Below are positions 14,653 through 20,888 of a stretch of DNA of 21,035 nucleotides, piece after piece (the first letter of the stretch is position 1; each line of letters opens with the position of its first letter). The stretch comes from Oscillospiraceae bacterium (GTDB lineage Bacteria; Bacillota; Clostridia; Oscillospirales; Ruminococcaceae), in the NCBI GenBank assembly GCA_900768105.1, contig CAAGBQ010000025.1, positions 1 to 21,035 on the forward strand, given 5' to 3'. The notes under the pieces were generated by a model, which searched no databases, was not told the DNA's origin, and saw nothing but the letters and a program-made list of their open reading frames with translations. The position numbers were made by a program, and so were the translations under genes.

Positions 14653-15429
14653 GTGAAAAAAGCTATTATCTTATTGGTCGCTATTCTGTTTTTTTCTTCA
14701 TGTTCTTTTGGTGGAAATAATAATCAAACGCAAAGTTCCTCGGAATCCGTTCCTGCCGCCGAATACGAAAGCATTCGGGATTTTTGCATTTCTGAGGAAG
14801 GCGCAAAAGCCATGGCAGAAACGGCAGGCTTGGCGAATGCGCAGTGCGAAATCTGCGCTCTTTACGAGGACATCGCCACTTTCAAGCTAAGCCGCAGTGA
14901 CGAATCGGCGGAGTTTTATACCGTTAAAATCCATTCCGGAGATTCTTACTCATTCAAGATTATTTCGCACAGAACATTCAAAGAGTTCGAGGGGGAAAGT
15001 TTCTGCGAATTTTTCCCCCACGCAGAAGACGGCTATCCGGAATCTGCCTTTATCCCCATTGACATTTATGAATTTATACCCAAAGACATAGCGTCCGCAC
15101 AGAAAGTTTATTACGTTGTATCCGAAATAGGTTCGGGCAAGTATTTTACAGAGCCGGAACAGATAAACAGCCTCATTTCTTCCCTGTCAAATATGAAAGT
15201 TTACCCGATAGAGCGCTTTTTAACAAGCAATGAAATTCTTTTGGGAATCGAGCTTTCCAGCAACATTATGCAATTTTACAAATCGGCGGAAGATGAAGAA
15301 CCGTTCTGCAAAATATATTTGGATATAATTTATTCGGAAGAGGAAGAAAGCAGCAGGATGTATTATCCTTTAGATGTATCGTCTGCTTATCAAGCGTATA
15401 AAAGCGGTAAAACAGGAGAAGGAGATTAA
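14653..15429 (+). CDS. Lipoprotein of unknown function, convergent with the RICIN-M23 gene
   Basis: A 258-residue protein with GTG start (AAAGGA about ten bases upstream) and signal peptide 1-16 ending in the lipobox FSSC (lipidated Cys17). A Ser/Asn/Gln linker runs to about residue 36. The rest is acidic and globular with no motif I recognise. An SGDSYSFKIISH stretch (94-105) and VYYVVSEIGSGKYF (151-164) look like beta-rich domains. Its stop codon interlocks with that of the peptidase gene on the other strand (shared TTAA at 15426-15429), with no terminator between. It has a constitutive-type promoter, whereas the opposing cassette has alternative-sigma promoters. A surface immunity role is possible but unproven; it could equally be unrelated. 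Confidence 0.8.
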   Translation: MKKAIILLVAILFFSSCSFGGNNNQTQSSSESVPAAEYESIRDFCISEEGAKAMAETAGLANAQCEICALYEDIATFKLSRSDESAEFYTVKIHSGDSYSFKIISHRTFKEFEGESFCEFFPHAEDGYPESAFIPIDIYEFIPKDIASAQKVYYVVSEIGSGKYFTEPEQINSLISSLSNMKVYPIERFLTSNEILLGIELSSNIMQFYKSAEDEEPFCKIYLDIIYSEEEESSRMYYPLDVSSAYQAYKSGKTGEGD

Positions 15430-16529
15430 CCGTAGTAGTCTATGTTGTAGTAGTGACTACGGAAAGTCGCATCAGGGAAGAAATTTACTGGATTTATTGT
15501 GTTGCTTCTCGTCATATTTGTACCAGTCCACTGAGAACTGCTCATAGTGTTTACATCAAGATGGAGATGCGCAGTATCGCTTGAACCAGTATTTCCTACA
15601 TAGCCAATAAGGTCACCTTTCGCTACTCTATCATTGTATCTGTAAGTCGGAAGCTGTTTCATATGCATACATCTTACATACATAGATTTTCCAGATACAG
15701 GGTCGAGGTCGTCCATTTTAAGGGTTATAAAGAATCCCATACTACCAGTTCCTTTCGCATCGTCAATATCGACATTTGGAGTATCGGGAGTTTGACGTTT
15801 ACCAATTTCTGCACCAACAGCATATACGGTCGCATTAGCTGGTGCATAAATAGGAATACCTTCATTGCAAATGACATCTATGCCGAAATGGGACTTATGG
15901 TACGGGGCTTCGGTACCCGCAGGATCGTAGCCATAGCATCCATATGTGTTGGAAGTATCGGAAAATACATACTGCCAATTCAGGTCTGCATACGGGTTAT
16001 CACTTCCTACGCTGGAAGAGCCACCAACTTCATTAAAAATCCATTCCTGACTGTTGTCCGAAAGAAGGGCGCTCCAAAAGTAAACATTTCCCGCTGCACC
16101 GGTTGTCTTTCCTGTTCTACTTCCGTTACTACCCTGATTTGCAGTTAAATAATGTCCATTATTCGTAGATCCCGCAAGGCGAATCCGAACAGTATTAGAA
16201 TATGCCCCTGCTTCAAAGGTAAGGTAAGAGGTAGAAGAAACAGAATAAAGATGAGCATTCCTATTAGCGCCGTTTCCACTTCCGGTGTAAAGGTCAAGAT
16301 ACATAGAAGTGTTTTCTACGGATTGAAGTACATAGTGACCGTTATAGTCAACAAGTTTCCAAAGCTGTGCATTGTCAGAGGTATCAGCAGTCCAAAGACA
16401 AACGTTGCTAAGGCTGGTAGCAGGATAGGATGAGCTGCACCATACATTGAGAGCTCTGCTTCCATCTGCTTTGTTTTTGAAAAGATAAGTTTTACCTACG
16501 GTCAAACGACCGCTTGCTACAGTTGCCAT
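15426..16529 (-). CDS. Leaderless RICIN-domain M23 metallopeptidase (putative secreted wall hydrolase/bacteriocin effector)
   Basis: A 367-residue two-domain protein. The N-terminal half (1-167) is a ricin-type beta-trefoil lectin-like domain, with QLWKL (55-59) and QEWIF (161-165) QxW-type repeats and alternating 'Y-L/V-Q/T' strands. A Ser/Gly linker (168-177) follows. The C-terminal domain is an M23 (lysostaphin/LytM-type) peptidase: zinc ligands His214 and Asp218 in HFGID, then His289 in CMHM, and His321/His323 in HLHLD. These are the ligands and catalytic histidines of active enzymes. No signal peptide or membrane helix is present, unlike most wall hydrolases, so release probably depends on the adjacent holin-like protein (inference). 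GGAG lies eight bases before the ATG. The upstream promoter matches that of the sigma gene. A spore or phage lysin role is an alternative. Confidence 0.88.
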   Translation of the reverse strand: MATVASGRLTVGKTYLFKNKADGSRALNVWCSSSYPATSLSNVCLWTADTSDNAQLWKLVDYNGHYVLQSVENTSMYLDLYTGSGNGANRNAHLYSVSSTSYLTFEAGAYSNTVRIRLAGSTNNGHYLTANQGSNGSRTGKTTGAAGNVYFWSALLSDNSQEWIFNEVGGSSSVGSDNPYADLNWQYVFSDTSNTYGCYGYDPAGTEAPYHKSHFGIDVICNEGIPIYAPANATVYAVGAEIGKRQTPDTPNVDIDDAKGTGSMGFFITLKMDDLDPVSGKSMYVRCMHMKQLPTYRYNDRVAKGDLIGYVGNTGSSDTAHLHLDVNTMSSSQWTGTNMTRSNTINPVNFFPDATFRSHYYNIDYYG

Positions 16530-16599
16530 TTTTAGTTCTCCTTTTAAATATATTCGTAATTCAAAAAACTTCTGCAGCAGCTTTTTGCCTTACAGTAAA

Positions 16600-16628
16600 T
16601 ATAAAGAAAATTAGAGTTAAAATGTAAA
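16600..16628 (-). promoter_or_regulatory. Putative group-5 sigma promoter of the RICIN-M23 gene
   Basis: On the minus strand, TTTACA (16623-16628), a 17-bp spacer, then TTTATA (16600-16605), preceded by C. TTTACA is the known -35 of TcdR/BotR-type sigma factors. The same design lies before the sigma gene. The leader is about 65 nt. Confidence 0.65.
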
Positions 16629-16634
16629 CAGTGA

Positions 16635-16671
16635 TAAAAACGCACGGTTTCATAAAAATCGTGCGTTTTTT
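16635..16671. terminator. Bidirectional terminator after the holin-like gene
   Basis: The stem ACGCACGGTTT pairs with the arm ending ATCGTGCGT (16640-16666, one G-U pair), flanked by A5 and T6. It separates the sigma-holin operon from the peptidase gene, which therefore needs its own promoter. Confidence 0.85.
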
Positions 16672-16688
16672 ATTAGCGAGTATCAAAC

Positions 16689-16907
16689 TTATTTGTTAAG
16701 ATGTTTCTTTAGCATTTCCTTTATTTCGGCAACATCTTTTAACGAGGTCGTAAGATCTGTTATGACTTTTTGATAGTTTTCTTCTCGTTTAGATTGCCTT
16801 TCATCACGGTTGTTTTGGTCTTTAATTATGTAAAAAATCAAAAAAACGCTTAGAATTACCCAAACACCTTCTGCGCTAAAATAAGAAAGAAGGGATTCGA
16901 GTTCCAT
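16689..16907 (-). CDS. BhlA/UviB-family holin-like peptide
   Basis: A short peptide of 72 residues from the chosen ATG (75 from the first). It has one membrane helix (about EGVWVILSVFLIFYIIK) followed by a charged, coiled-coil-prone tail with the 'R-E-E-N-Y-Q-K-V-I-T-D-L' pattern. This is the architecture and motif of the BhlA/UviB family (PF10960), which includes UviB of the C. perfringens bacteriocin plasmid and phage holin-like proteins. Such proteins permit export or release of leaderless toxins and lysins. ATGs lie at 16916, 16913 and 16907. The AAAGGAG is only one base from the first and about ten from the third, so I chose 16907. It lies 9-18 bases after the sigma gene, in one operon. 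Confidence 0.8.
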   Translation of the reverse strand: MELESLLSYFSAEGVWVILSVFLIFYIIKDQNNRDERQSKREENYQKVITDLTTSLKDVAEIKEMLKKHLNK

Positions 16908-16925
16908 AAACATCATTCTCCTTTA

Positions 16926-17456
16926 CTATTCTTCAAATACTTTAGAAAGTTTTTTTATTGCCCGACTTTTTAATTGATTTACGGCTTGTCTTGATATTCC
17001 TTTCGCAGATGCAATATTACTGCTTGTTAACCCACAAAGGAAATGCTTATAAATCACATCAAATTCGTTTGGCGTTAAATACTTTTTAACATCTCCAAAA
17101 AATACATTTTTGTAATTGTCATAATGAGATTTTTCCAGTTCATCTCTAACATCTTCAACATAAAAAACATTCATTTCATCTATGCACGCTTTTCTTGAGA
17201 GCTTAATATATGCATTTTTCATGGATATTTTTATGTAAGATAGAATTTGACCTTCTTCATAATTTCTAAAGCGGTCAATGTTGATGCCCAAAATTATCTC
17301 TATAAATTCCAGCCGCAAATCGGCAAAGGCATCTTCATAATACAATTTTGATGCGAATTTTCTAATTAACGGGGTGAAGTCTTCAATAATATTTTCAAGG
17401 TCTTCATTATGATTTTCTTGTGCTTTGATAATTTTGTCTAATAGTGAAATTTTCAC
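16926..17456 (-). CDS. Group-5-type sigma-70 family factor (TcdR/UviA/BotR-like)
   Basis: A 176-residue small sigma factor containing only regions 2 and 4. Region 2 is seen in the FTPLIRKFASKLYYEDAFADL stretch (from residue 27). Region 4 has LTPNEFDVIYKHFLCGLT (127-144) and the helix-turn-helix SRQAVNQLKSRAIKKLSK (155-172). The length equals TcdR, BotR, TetR and UviA (about 178-184), the sigma factors that drive clostridial toxin and bacteriocin genes. I chose the GTG at 17456 over an upstream ATG at 17549: AGGTGG lies seven bases before it, and the predicted promoter falls between the two. The operon continues into the holin-like gene. AT-rich composition contrasts with the rnf genes. An ordinary ECF or phage sigma factor is the alternative. 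Confidence 0.8.
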   Translation of the reverse strand: MKISLLDKIIKAQENHNEDLENIIEDFTPLIRKFASKLYYEDAFADLRLEFIEIILGINIDRFRNYEEGQILSYIKISMKNAYIKLSRKACIDEMNVFYVEDVRDELEKSHYDNYKNVFFGDVKKYLTPNEFDVIYKHFLCGLTSSNIASAKGISRQAVNQLKSRAIKKLSKVFEE

Positions 17457-17478
17457 ATGAATTCCCACCTTTGAATAA

Positions 17479-17507
17479 TAAAAAGACAGGAATCCCTTCT
17501 TTGTAAA
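17479..17507 (-). promoter_or_regulatory. Putative autoregulated promoter of the sigma factor gene
   Basis: On the minus strand, TTTACA (17502-17507), a 17-bp spacer, then TTTTTA (17479-17484), preceded by GTC. It resembles the promoter at 16600-16628 in both boxes and spacing, consistent with the sigma factor activating its own gene. The leader would be only about 16 nt, fitting the GTG start. Confidence 0.6.
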
Positions 17508-17564
17508 CCTAATATGTAAAAAAATAAATTGATGGCAATATTTTGTCATCTTCCCCGCAAAAGA

Positions 17565-17600
17565 AAAAAGCCCCGAAGCCGCATGGCTTCAAGGCTTTTT
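17565..17600. terminator. Terminator after tRNA-Ala
   Basis: AAAAAGCC and GAAGCC arms pair with GGCTTC and GGCTTTTT arms around a GCAT loop, with a T run on the minus strand. It separates tRNA transcription from the sigma cassette. Confidence 0.85.
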
Positions 17601-17603
17601 GGA

Positions 17604-17679
17604 TGGTGGAGACGGCCGGACTTGAACCGGTTACCTCGACAATGCGAATGTCGCGCTCTCCCAGGTGAGCTACGCCCCC
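17604..17679 (-). tRNA. tRNA-Ala (anticodon CGC)
   Basis: A 76-nt cloverleaf including encoded CCA. The acceptor GGGGGCG pairs with CGTCTCC and contains the G3:U70 pair that identifies alanine tRNAs. The D-arm is GCTC/GAGC. The anticodon stem CGACA/TGTCG has loop TTCGCAT (anticodon CGC, reading GCG). The T-loop is TTCAAGT. One A-C mismatch sits at the base of the T-stem. It is transcribed singly. Confidence 0.95.
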
Positions 17680-17691
17680 AAACAGATTTAT

Positions 17692-17720
17692 ATTATAACA
17701 CGGAGAGTGGATTTTGGCAA
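17692..17720 (-). promoter_or_regulatory. Sigma-A promoter of tRNA-Ala
   Basis: On the minus strand, TTGCCA (17715-17720), 17 bp, TATAAT (17692-17697), about 13 bases before the mature 5' end. Confidence 0.85.
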
Positions 17721-17821
17721 GTGCTTTTTGCAATAATTTTCTTTTGCGGCGCAAAAAAAGCCTCGCAGCAAAAAAATATTCCGTAAAATTTAATGTTTGT
17801 GTAGCCAAACCGCAAATTTGA

Positions 17822-17830
17822 TGATATAAT
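17822..17830 (+). promoter_or_regulatory. Extended -10 promoter of the SHOCT gene
   Basis: TGATATAAT: a consensus -10 with the TG extension, and no good -35 at the usual distance. Confidence 0.6.
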
Positions 17831-17861
17831 AAACTAAAAGATGTGAAAAGGAGGCGGGCTC

Positions 17862-18176
17862 TTGGACGATTTGATTTTTATGTTTATGCCGATTTTGGTT
17901 GTTGTCGGAATTTTGTTTGTGGCGGTACCAATAGTGGCGGAAATTAAAAACAAGACTGCGGGCGGCGGAAAGCAAAGAACGCAAAACGGCAAAAACCGCG
18001 CTTATAACCGAGAGGTTGATTCGATTCATATAACAACCGACGCCGCAACGGAGCGCCGCCGCCGTCTTGACCAGTTAAAGAGCCTTTATGAGGCGGGAAT
18101 GATGGAGCGGGACGAATATGACGAGCGCTGCGCCGATGTGGAAGCGGATTTTTCCCGCGGAACAATAAGATACTGA
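17862..18176 (+). CDS. Small membrane protein with SHOCT domain
   Basis: A 104-residue protein starting at TTG. AAAAGGAGG lies seven bases upstream and no ATG is better placed. One membrane helix covers about 5-26. A basic Gly/Lys/Arg/Asn linker leads to a C-terminal SHOCT-type helix pair (about 69-96: LDQLKSLYEAGMMERDEYDE followed by R-C-A-D-V-E). SHOCT domains are short C-terminal modules thought to mediate oligomerisation or nucleic acid/protein contacts; no enzymatic function is known. It is probably a housekeeping membrane protein of unknown role. A hairpin with A5/T6 flanks follows its stop. Confidence 0.8.
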   Translation: MDDLIFMFMPILVVVGILFVAVPIVAEIKNKTAGGGKQRTQNGKNRAYNREVDSIHITTDAATERRRRLDQLKSLYEAGMMERDEYDERCADVEADFSRGTIRY

Positions 18177-18182
18177 TTATCT

Positions 18183-18227
18183 AAAAAGGCTTTGCCGCTT
18201 TGCAAGCAAAAGCGGCAGGCTTTTTTA
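18183..18227 (+). terminator. Terminator after the SHOCT gene
   Basis: TGCCGCTTT pairs with AAAGCGGCA around GCAAGC. An outer AAAAAG/CTTTTT pairing sits across a small internal loop, followed by T6. Confidence 0.75.
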
Positions 18228-18284
18228 TTTTATGCGGCTGCGGCCTTCGGCCGCCTTCGCAAAACAAAATTCGGAGAGGGAACC

Positions 18285-19472
18285 ATGATAAATCTTCTTG
18301 CAAAAATTTTTATCAAAGACCGTGAAAATACTGCCGACCAAAAGGTACGCGCCGCCTACGGCTACCTTTGTGGGGCAGTGGGAATTGCGCTTAATATCCT
18401 GCTTTTTGCCGGAAAGCTTACCGCCGGAACAATAAGCGGCTCCGTTGCAGTAACGGCGGATGCTTTTAATAACCTTTCGGATGCCGGTTCTTCCGTAATA
18501 AGCCTTATCGGCTTTCGCCTTGCTTCACAAAAGCCGGATCCGCACCATCCGTTTGGTCACGGCCGCTTTGAATATATTGCAAGCCTGATTATTTCAATAA
18601 TCATAATTCTTATGGGCTTCGAACTTGGAAAAAGCTCTTTTGAGAAAATTCTTTCGCCGGAGGAGGTGGAGTATTCTGCGCTCACCTTCGCGGTGCTTGG
18701 CGTTTCCGTTGCGGTAAAGCTGTATATGTTCCTTTATAACAGCTCCGTCGGGAAAAAGATAGATTCCTCCACTATGCGAGCCACTGCCATGGACAGCGTT
18801 TCCGACGCGGTTTCCACCGGAGCGGTGCTGCTTTCCGCGGTTATTGCCATGCTCACAAAGGTTGCCCTTGATGGTTGGATGGGGCTTGTGGTGGCTGTAT
18901 TTATTATGATAACCGGCTTTAAAACCGCAAAGGAAACGGTGGATTCGCTGCTTGGCGCGCCGCCCTGTCCGGAACTTGTAAGGCAAATTGAATCTATGGT
19001 GCTTGCGTACGATGACATAATCGGCGTCCACGATATGATAGTTCATAACTACGGTCCGGGCCGCACCTTTGTTTCGCTTCATGCGGAGGTTCCCGCCGAC
19101 GGCGACATAGTCGCAATTCACGATACAATAGACAATGCCGAGCACGAAATTGCAAAAAAGCTTGGCTGCCTTGTAACCATACATATGGATCCTATTGATG
19201 TTCGTGATGAGCACACGGCGCAGCTTCGGCAAAAAGTGGGCGAGATTATTAAAGAGGTGAATCCGGAGGTGACTTTTCACGATTTCCGTGTGGTAAGCGG
19301 TCCCACCCACACAAATTTGATTTTTGATATTGTTTCTCCGATGGATTGCAAGCTTTCGGATAAGGAGCTTGCGGACCATATTGCAGAAAAAATACATGAG
19401 TATGACGAAAGCTATTTTGCCGTAATTGATGTGGATAAGGATTTTGCATCCTATCAGGCAACGAAGGAATGA
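18285..19472 (+). CDS. Cation diffusion facilitator transporter, MntE-like
   Basis: A 395-residue metal/proton antiporter of the CDF family with six membrane helices (about 25-205), a ZT-dimer cytoplasmic domain (210-300) and an extra C-terminal domain (300-395). The transport site pairs are Asn62-x3-Asp66 in helix 2 and Asp170-x3-Asp174 in helix 5. Zinc exporters such as FieF have Asp/Asp and His/Asp. The Asn-Asp/Asp-Asp set and the length near 394 residues match the manganese exporter MntE of Streptococcus pneumoniae as I recall it. I therefore favour Mn2+ export. The ATG at 18285 is chosen over an upstream ATG because GGAGAGGG lies just before it. The hairpin-containing upstream stretch is not protein-like. 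Confidence 0.9.
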   Translation: MINLLAKIFIKDRENTADQKVRAAYGYLCGAVGIALNILLFAGKLTAGTISGSVAVTADAFNNLSDAGSSVISLIGFRLASQKPDPHHPFGHGRFEYIASLIISIIIILMGFELGKSSFEKILSPEEVEYSALTFAVLGVSVAVKLYMFLYNSSVGKKIDSSTMRATAMDSVSDAVSTGAVLLSAVIAMLTKVALDGWMGLVVAVFIMITGFKTAKETVDSLLGAPPCPELVRQIESMVLAYDDIIGVHDMIVHNYGPGRTFVSLHAEVPADGDIVAIHDTIDNAEHEIAKKLGCLVTIHMDPIDVRDEHTAQLRQKVGEIIKEVNPEVTFHDFRVVSGPTHTNLIFDIVSPMDCKLSDKELADHIAEKIHEYDESYFAVIDVDKDFASYQATKE

Positions 19473-19543
19473 AAACGGGAACAATATAAAAGAAGCCCTG
19501 CGGCAACGGGGTTTGTGCCACCGTGCTCAAAATATCGCCGAAG

Positions 19544-19576
19544 AAAAGTCCGTGCTCATTTGAGCACGGACTTTTT
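19544..19576. terminator. Terminator after the CDF gene
   Basis: The stem AAAAGTCCGTGCTC / GAGCACGGACTTTT is perfect over 14 bp with an ATTT loop and an additional T. The interval between the CDF stop and this hairpin shows no gene. Confidence 0.9.
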
Positions 19577-19611
19577 GTGCTTCGCGCAGAGGGCATAAAA
19601 AAGGAAATTAT

Positions 19612-19702
19612 TTAAGCTTGATTTCCATTTGCACGGGGTTGCGGTCGGAGAAAACAAAGCCTTCATCGTGGGCGCTTACGGAGCGCAGCTTAACATTGGG
19701 CA
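19612..19702 (-). pseudogene. Duplicated C-terminal fragment of the neighbouring endonuclease gene
   Basis: On the minus strand this reads P-N-V-K-L-R-S-V-S-A-H-D-E-G-F-V-F-S-D-R then N-P-V-Q-M-E-I-K-L-K-stop. The real gene ends N-V-E-L-L-S-V-S-T-L-D-E-G-F-V-F-S-D-H-N-P-V and the same tail (24 of 29 residues from N-V onward agree). The catalytic His of the SDHNP motif is Arg in the fragment. It has no start codon and is separated from the intact gene by that gene's terminator. Offset between the copies is 144 bp. Confidence 0.85.
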
Positions 19703-19713
19703 AAGAAAAAACA

Positions 19714-19740
19714 GCCCTCTGCGCGAAGCGCAGAGGGCAT
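19714..19740 (-). terminator. Terminator of the endonuclease gene
   Basis: GCCCTCTGCGC / GCGCAGAGGGC with a GAA loop, followed on the minus strand by a T6 run. One arm of the same hairpin recurs alone at about 19583-19596, marking the end of the tandem duplication. Confidence 0.85.
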
Positions 19741-19751
19741 AAAGAAGAAAA

Positions 19752-20813
19752 TTATTTAAGCTTGATTTCCATTTGCACAGGGTTGTGGTCGGAAAAGACA
19801 AAGCCTTCATCAAGGGTGCTTACGGAAAGCAACTCGACATTGGGCGAAATGATGAAACCGTCGATAAGATAGTGCTGGGTGGCATCGCTTTCCGCGTCAT
19901 AAGGCTGATTGTTAAGGCGGCAGGATGGAACGGAATCGTCATAAACAAAGCTCCAGCCCTCCGGAAGAATTTCCTGTTCCAAAACGCCGGGAACCCAAAG
20001 GGAGGGGTCTTTTATTGGGTATTTTTCAAGAGTATTAGGAAATGTTTGGTTAAAATCGCCTCCGGCAATTACATAGTTGCCTTTTTCATATTCCGCCGTT
20101 AAAAATTCACGAAGCATATCCGTTTGCGCGGCTTTGCCCGCGCCGTCGTCATAAGCTTCAAGGTGAAGATTTACTATAACAAGCTTGGCGTCGGTTCCAT
20201 CAATATCGCAATAGCTTGCCAAAATGCAACGCTTCAGGTTTGCAACGCGTATTGGCCAACTGAACGGGCAGGGCAGAGAAACACGCTCCGAATCGGCTAT
20301 TTTATAGTCGGAAACAGTCATAAGCCCGCTGTTTACCTTGCCGATGGTGGGCAGAGGAAAGGGAACATATTCGCAGGAATAGTTGAGGGCGAATGCTGCG
20401 CTGCGCTCCGCTTTTGAAAGATAATATTCTCTCTCGTCAATCCCGAAGGTTCGCTTGGAATCCGCATCCACCTCCTGCAAAAGGCAGATATCTGCATCGG
20501 AATTTGCAATAATATCGCTTATTCCGGCAAGGTTTTTGCGCACTGTGGATTCATCGCCGGTGCGAGTGTTCTTTCCGCCATCCATAAAAAAGTCCGCTTC
20601 CTCGCCAAGGCCGGCATACCCCGTATTAAAGGTAAGGATTTTTATTTTTTCGTTTTTGGTTAGAGATTTTGCCGCTTCGGAAGCGTAGCTTTTTGCTTCT
20701 TCAACGGCTTCCGGCTTATATTCGGTAACGGAAAGCCAGCCGATGAGCACGACCGCGGCAACAAGCACCACAGCAATGAGCACGCCGAGCACTTTCAATA
20801 TTTTTTTAAGCAT
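19752..20813 (-). CDS. Membrane-anchored endonuclease/exonuclease/phosphatase family protein
   Basis: A 353-residue protein with an N-terminal membrane anchor (about 5-27) and an extracytoplasmic EEP-fold metal-dependent hydrolase domain. Catalytic motifs: LTFNTGYAG (60-68, Asn63), LLQEVD (111-116, Glu114), IVNLHLEAY (213-221, His217), AGGDFNQT (250-257, Asp253, Asn255), LIDGF (316-320) and FSDHNPV (340-346, Asp342, His343). All key residues are present, so it should be active on a phosphodiester or phosphomonoester. Relatives include DNases, sphingomyelinases and inositol phosphatases, and substrate cannot be assigned. AGGAG lies about nine bases before the ATG. It may be co-transcribed with the zinc-ribbon gene upstream. 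Confidence 0.88.
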   Translation of the reverse strand: MLKKILKVLGVLIAVVLVAAVVLIGWLSVTEYKPEAVEEAKSYASEAAKSLTKNEKIKILTFNTGYAGLGEEADFFMDGGKNTRTGDESTVRKNLAGISDIIANSDADICLLQEVDADSKRTFGIDEREYYLSKAERSAAFALNYSCEYVPFPLPTIGKVNSGLMTVSDYKIADSERVSLPCPFSWPIRVANLKRCILASYCDIDGTDAKLVIVNLHLEAYDDGAGKAAQTDMLREFLTAEYEKGNYVIAGGDFNQTFPNTLEKYPIKDPSLWVPGVLEQEILPEGWSFVYDDSVPSCRLNNQPYDAESDATQHYLIDGFIISPNVELLSVSTLDEGFVFSDHNPVQMEIKLK

Positions 20814-20840
20814 AATTGTTTCTCCTGTTAAAACAGTGGC

Positions 20841-20877
20841 CCTATCCTTTTTTGGATAAGGCCGTTTTTTGCTTATG
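20841..20877. terminator. Hairpin between the zinc-ribbon and endonuclease genes
   Basis: GGCC-TATCC / GGATA-GGCC with one mismatch and a T6 loop, followed by T6 on the plus strand. On the minus strand, the direction of both neighbouring genes, the following tract is poor in T. It may only partly terminate. Confidence 0.5.
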
Positions 20878-20888
20878 TAAAGTCCCGA

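Noticed and set aside
17515..17520. Second TTTACA 13 bp upstream of the sigma promoter
   Set aside because: The sequence 17 bp downstream (AGGGAT) is not a plausible -10.
13240..17679. Attachment-site duplication of the tRNA-Ala 3' end bounding an integrated element
   Set aside because: I looked for a second copy of the T-arm/acceptor sequence to the left of the cassette and did not see one; there is also no integrase gene.
20835..20888. TTTACA-17-TATCCA on the minus strand before the endonuclease gene, as a third sigma-cassette promoter
   Set aside because: The -10 does not resemble the TTTWTA boxes of the cassette, and the downstream hairpin region makes a chance TTTACA likely.
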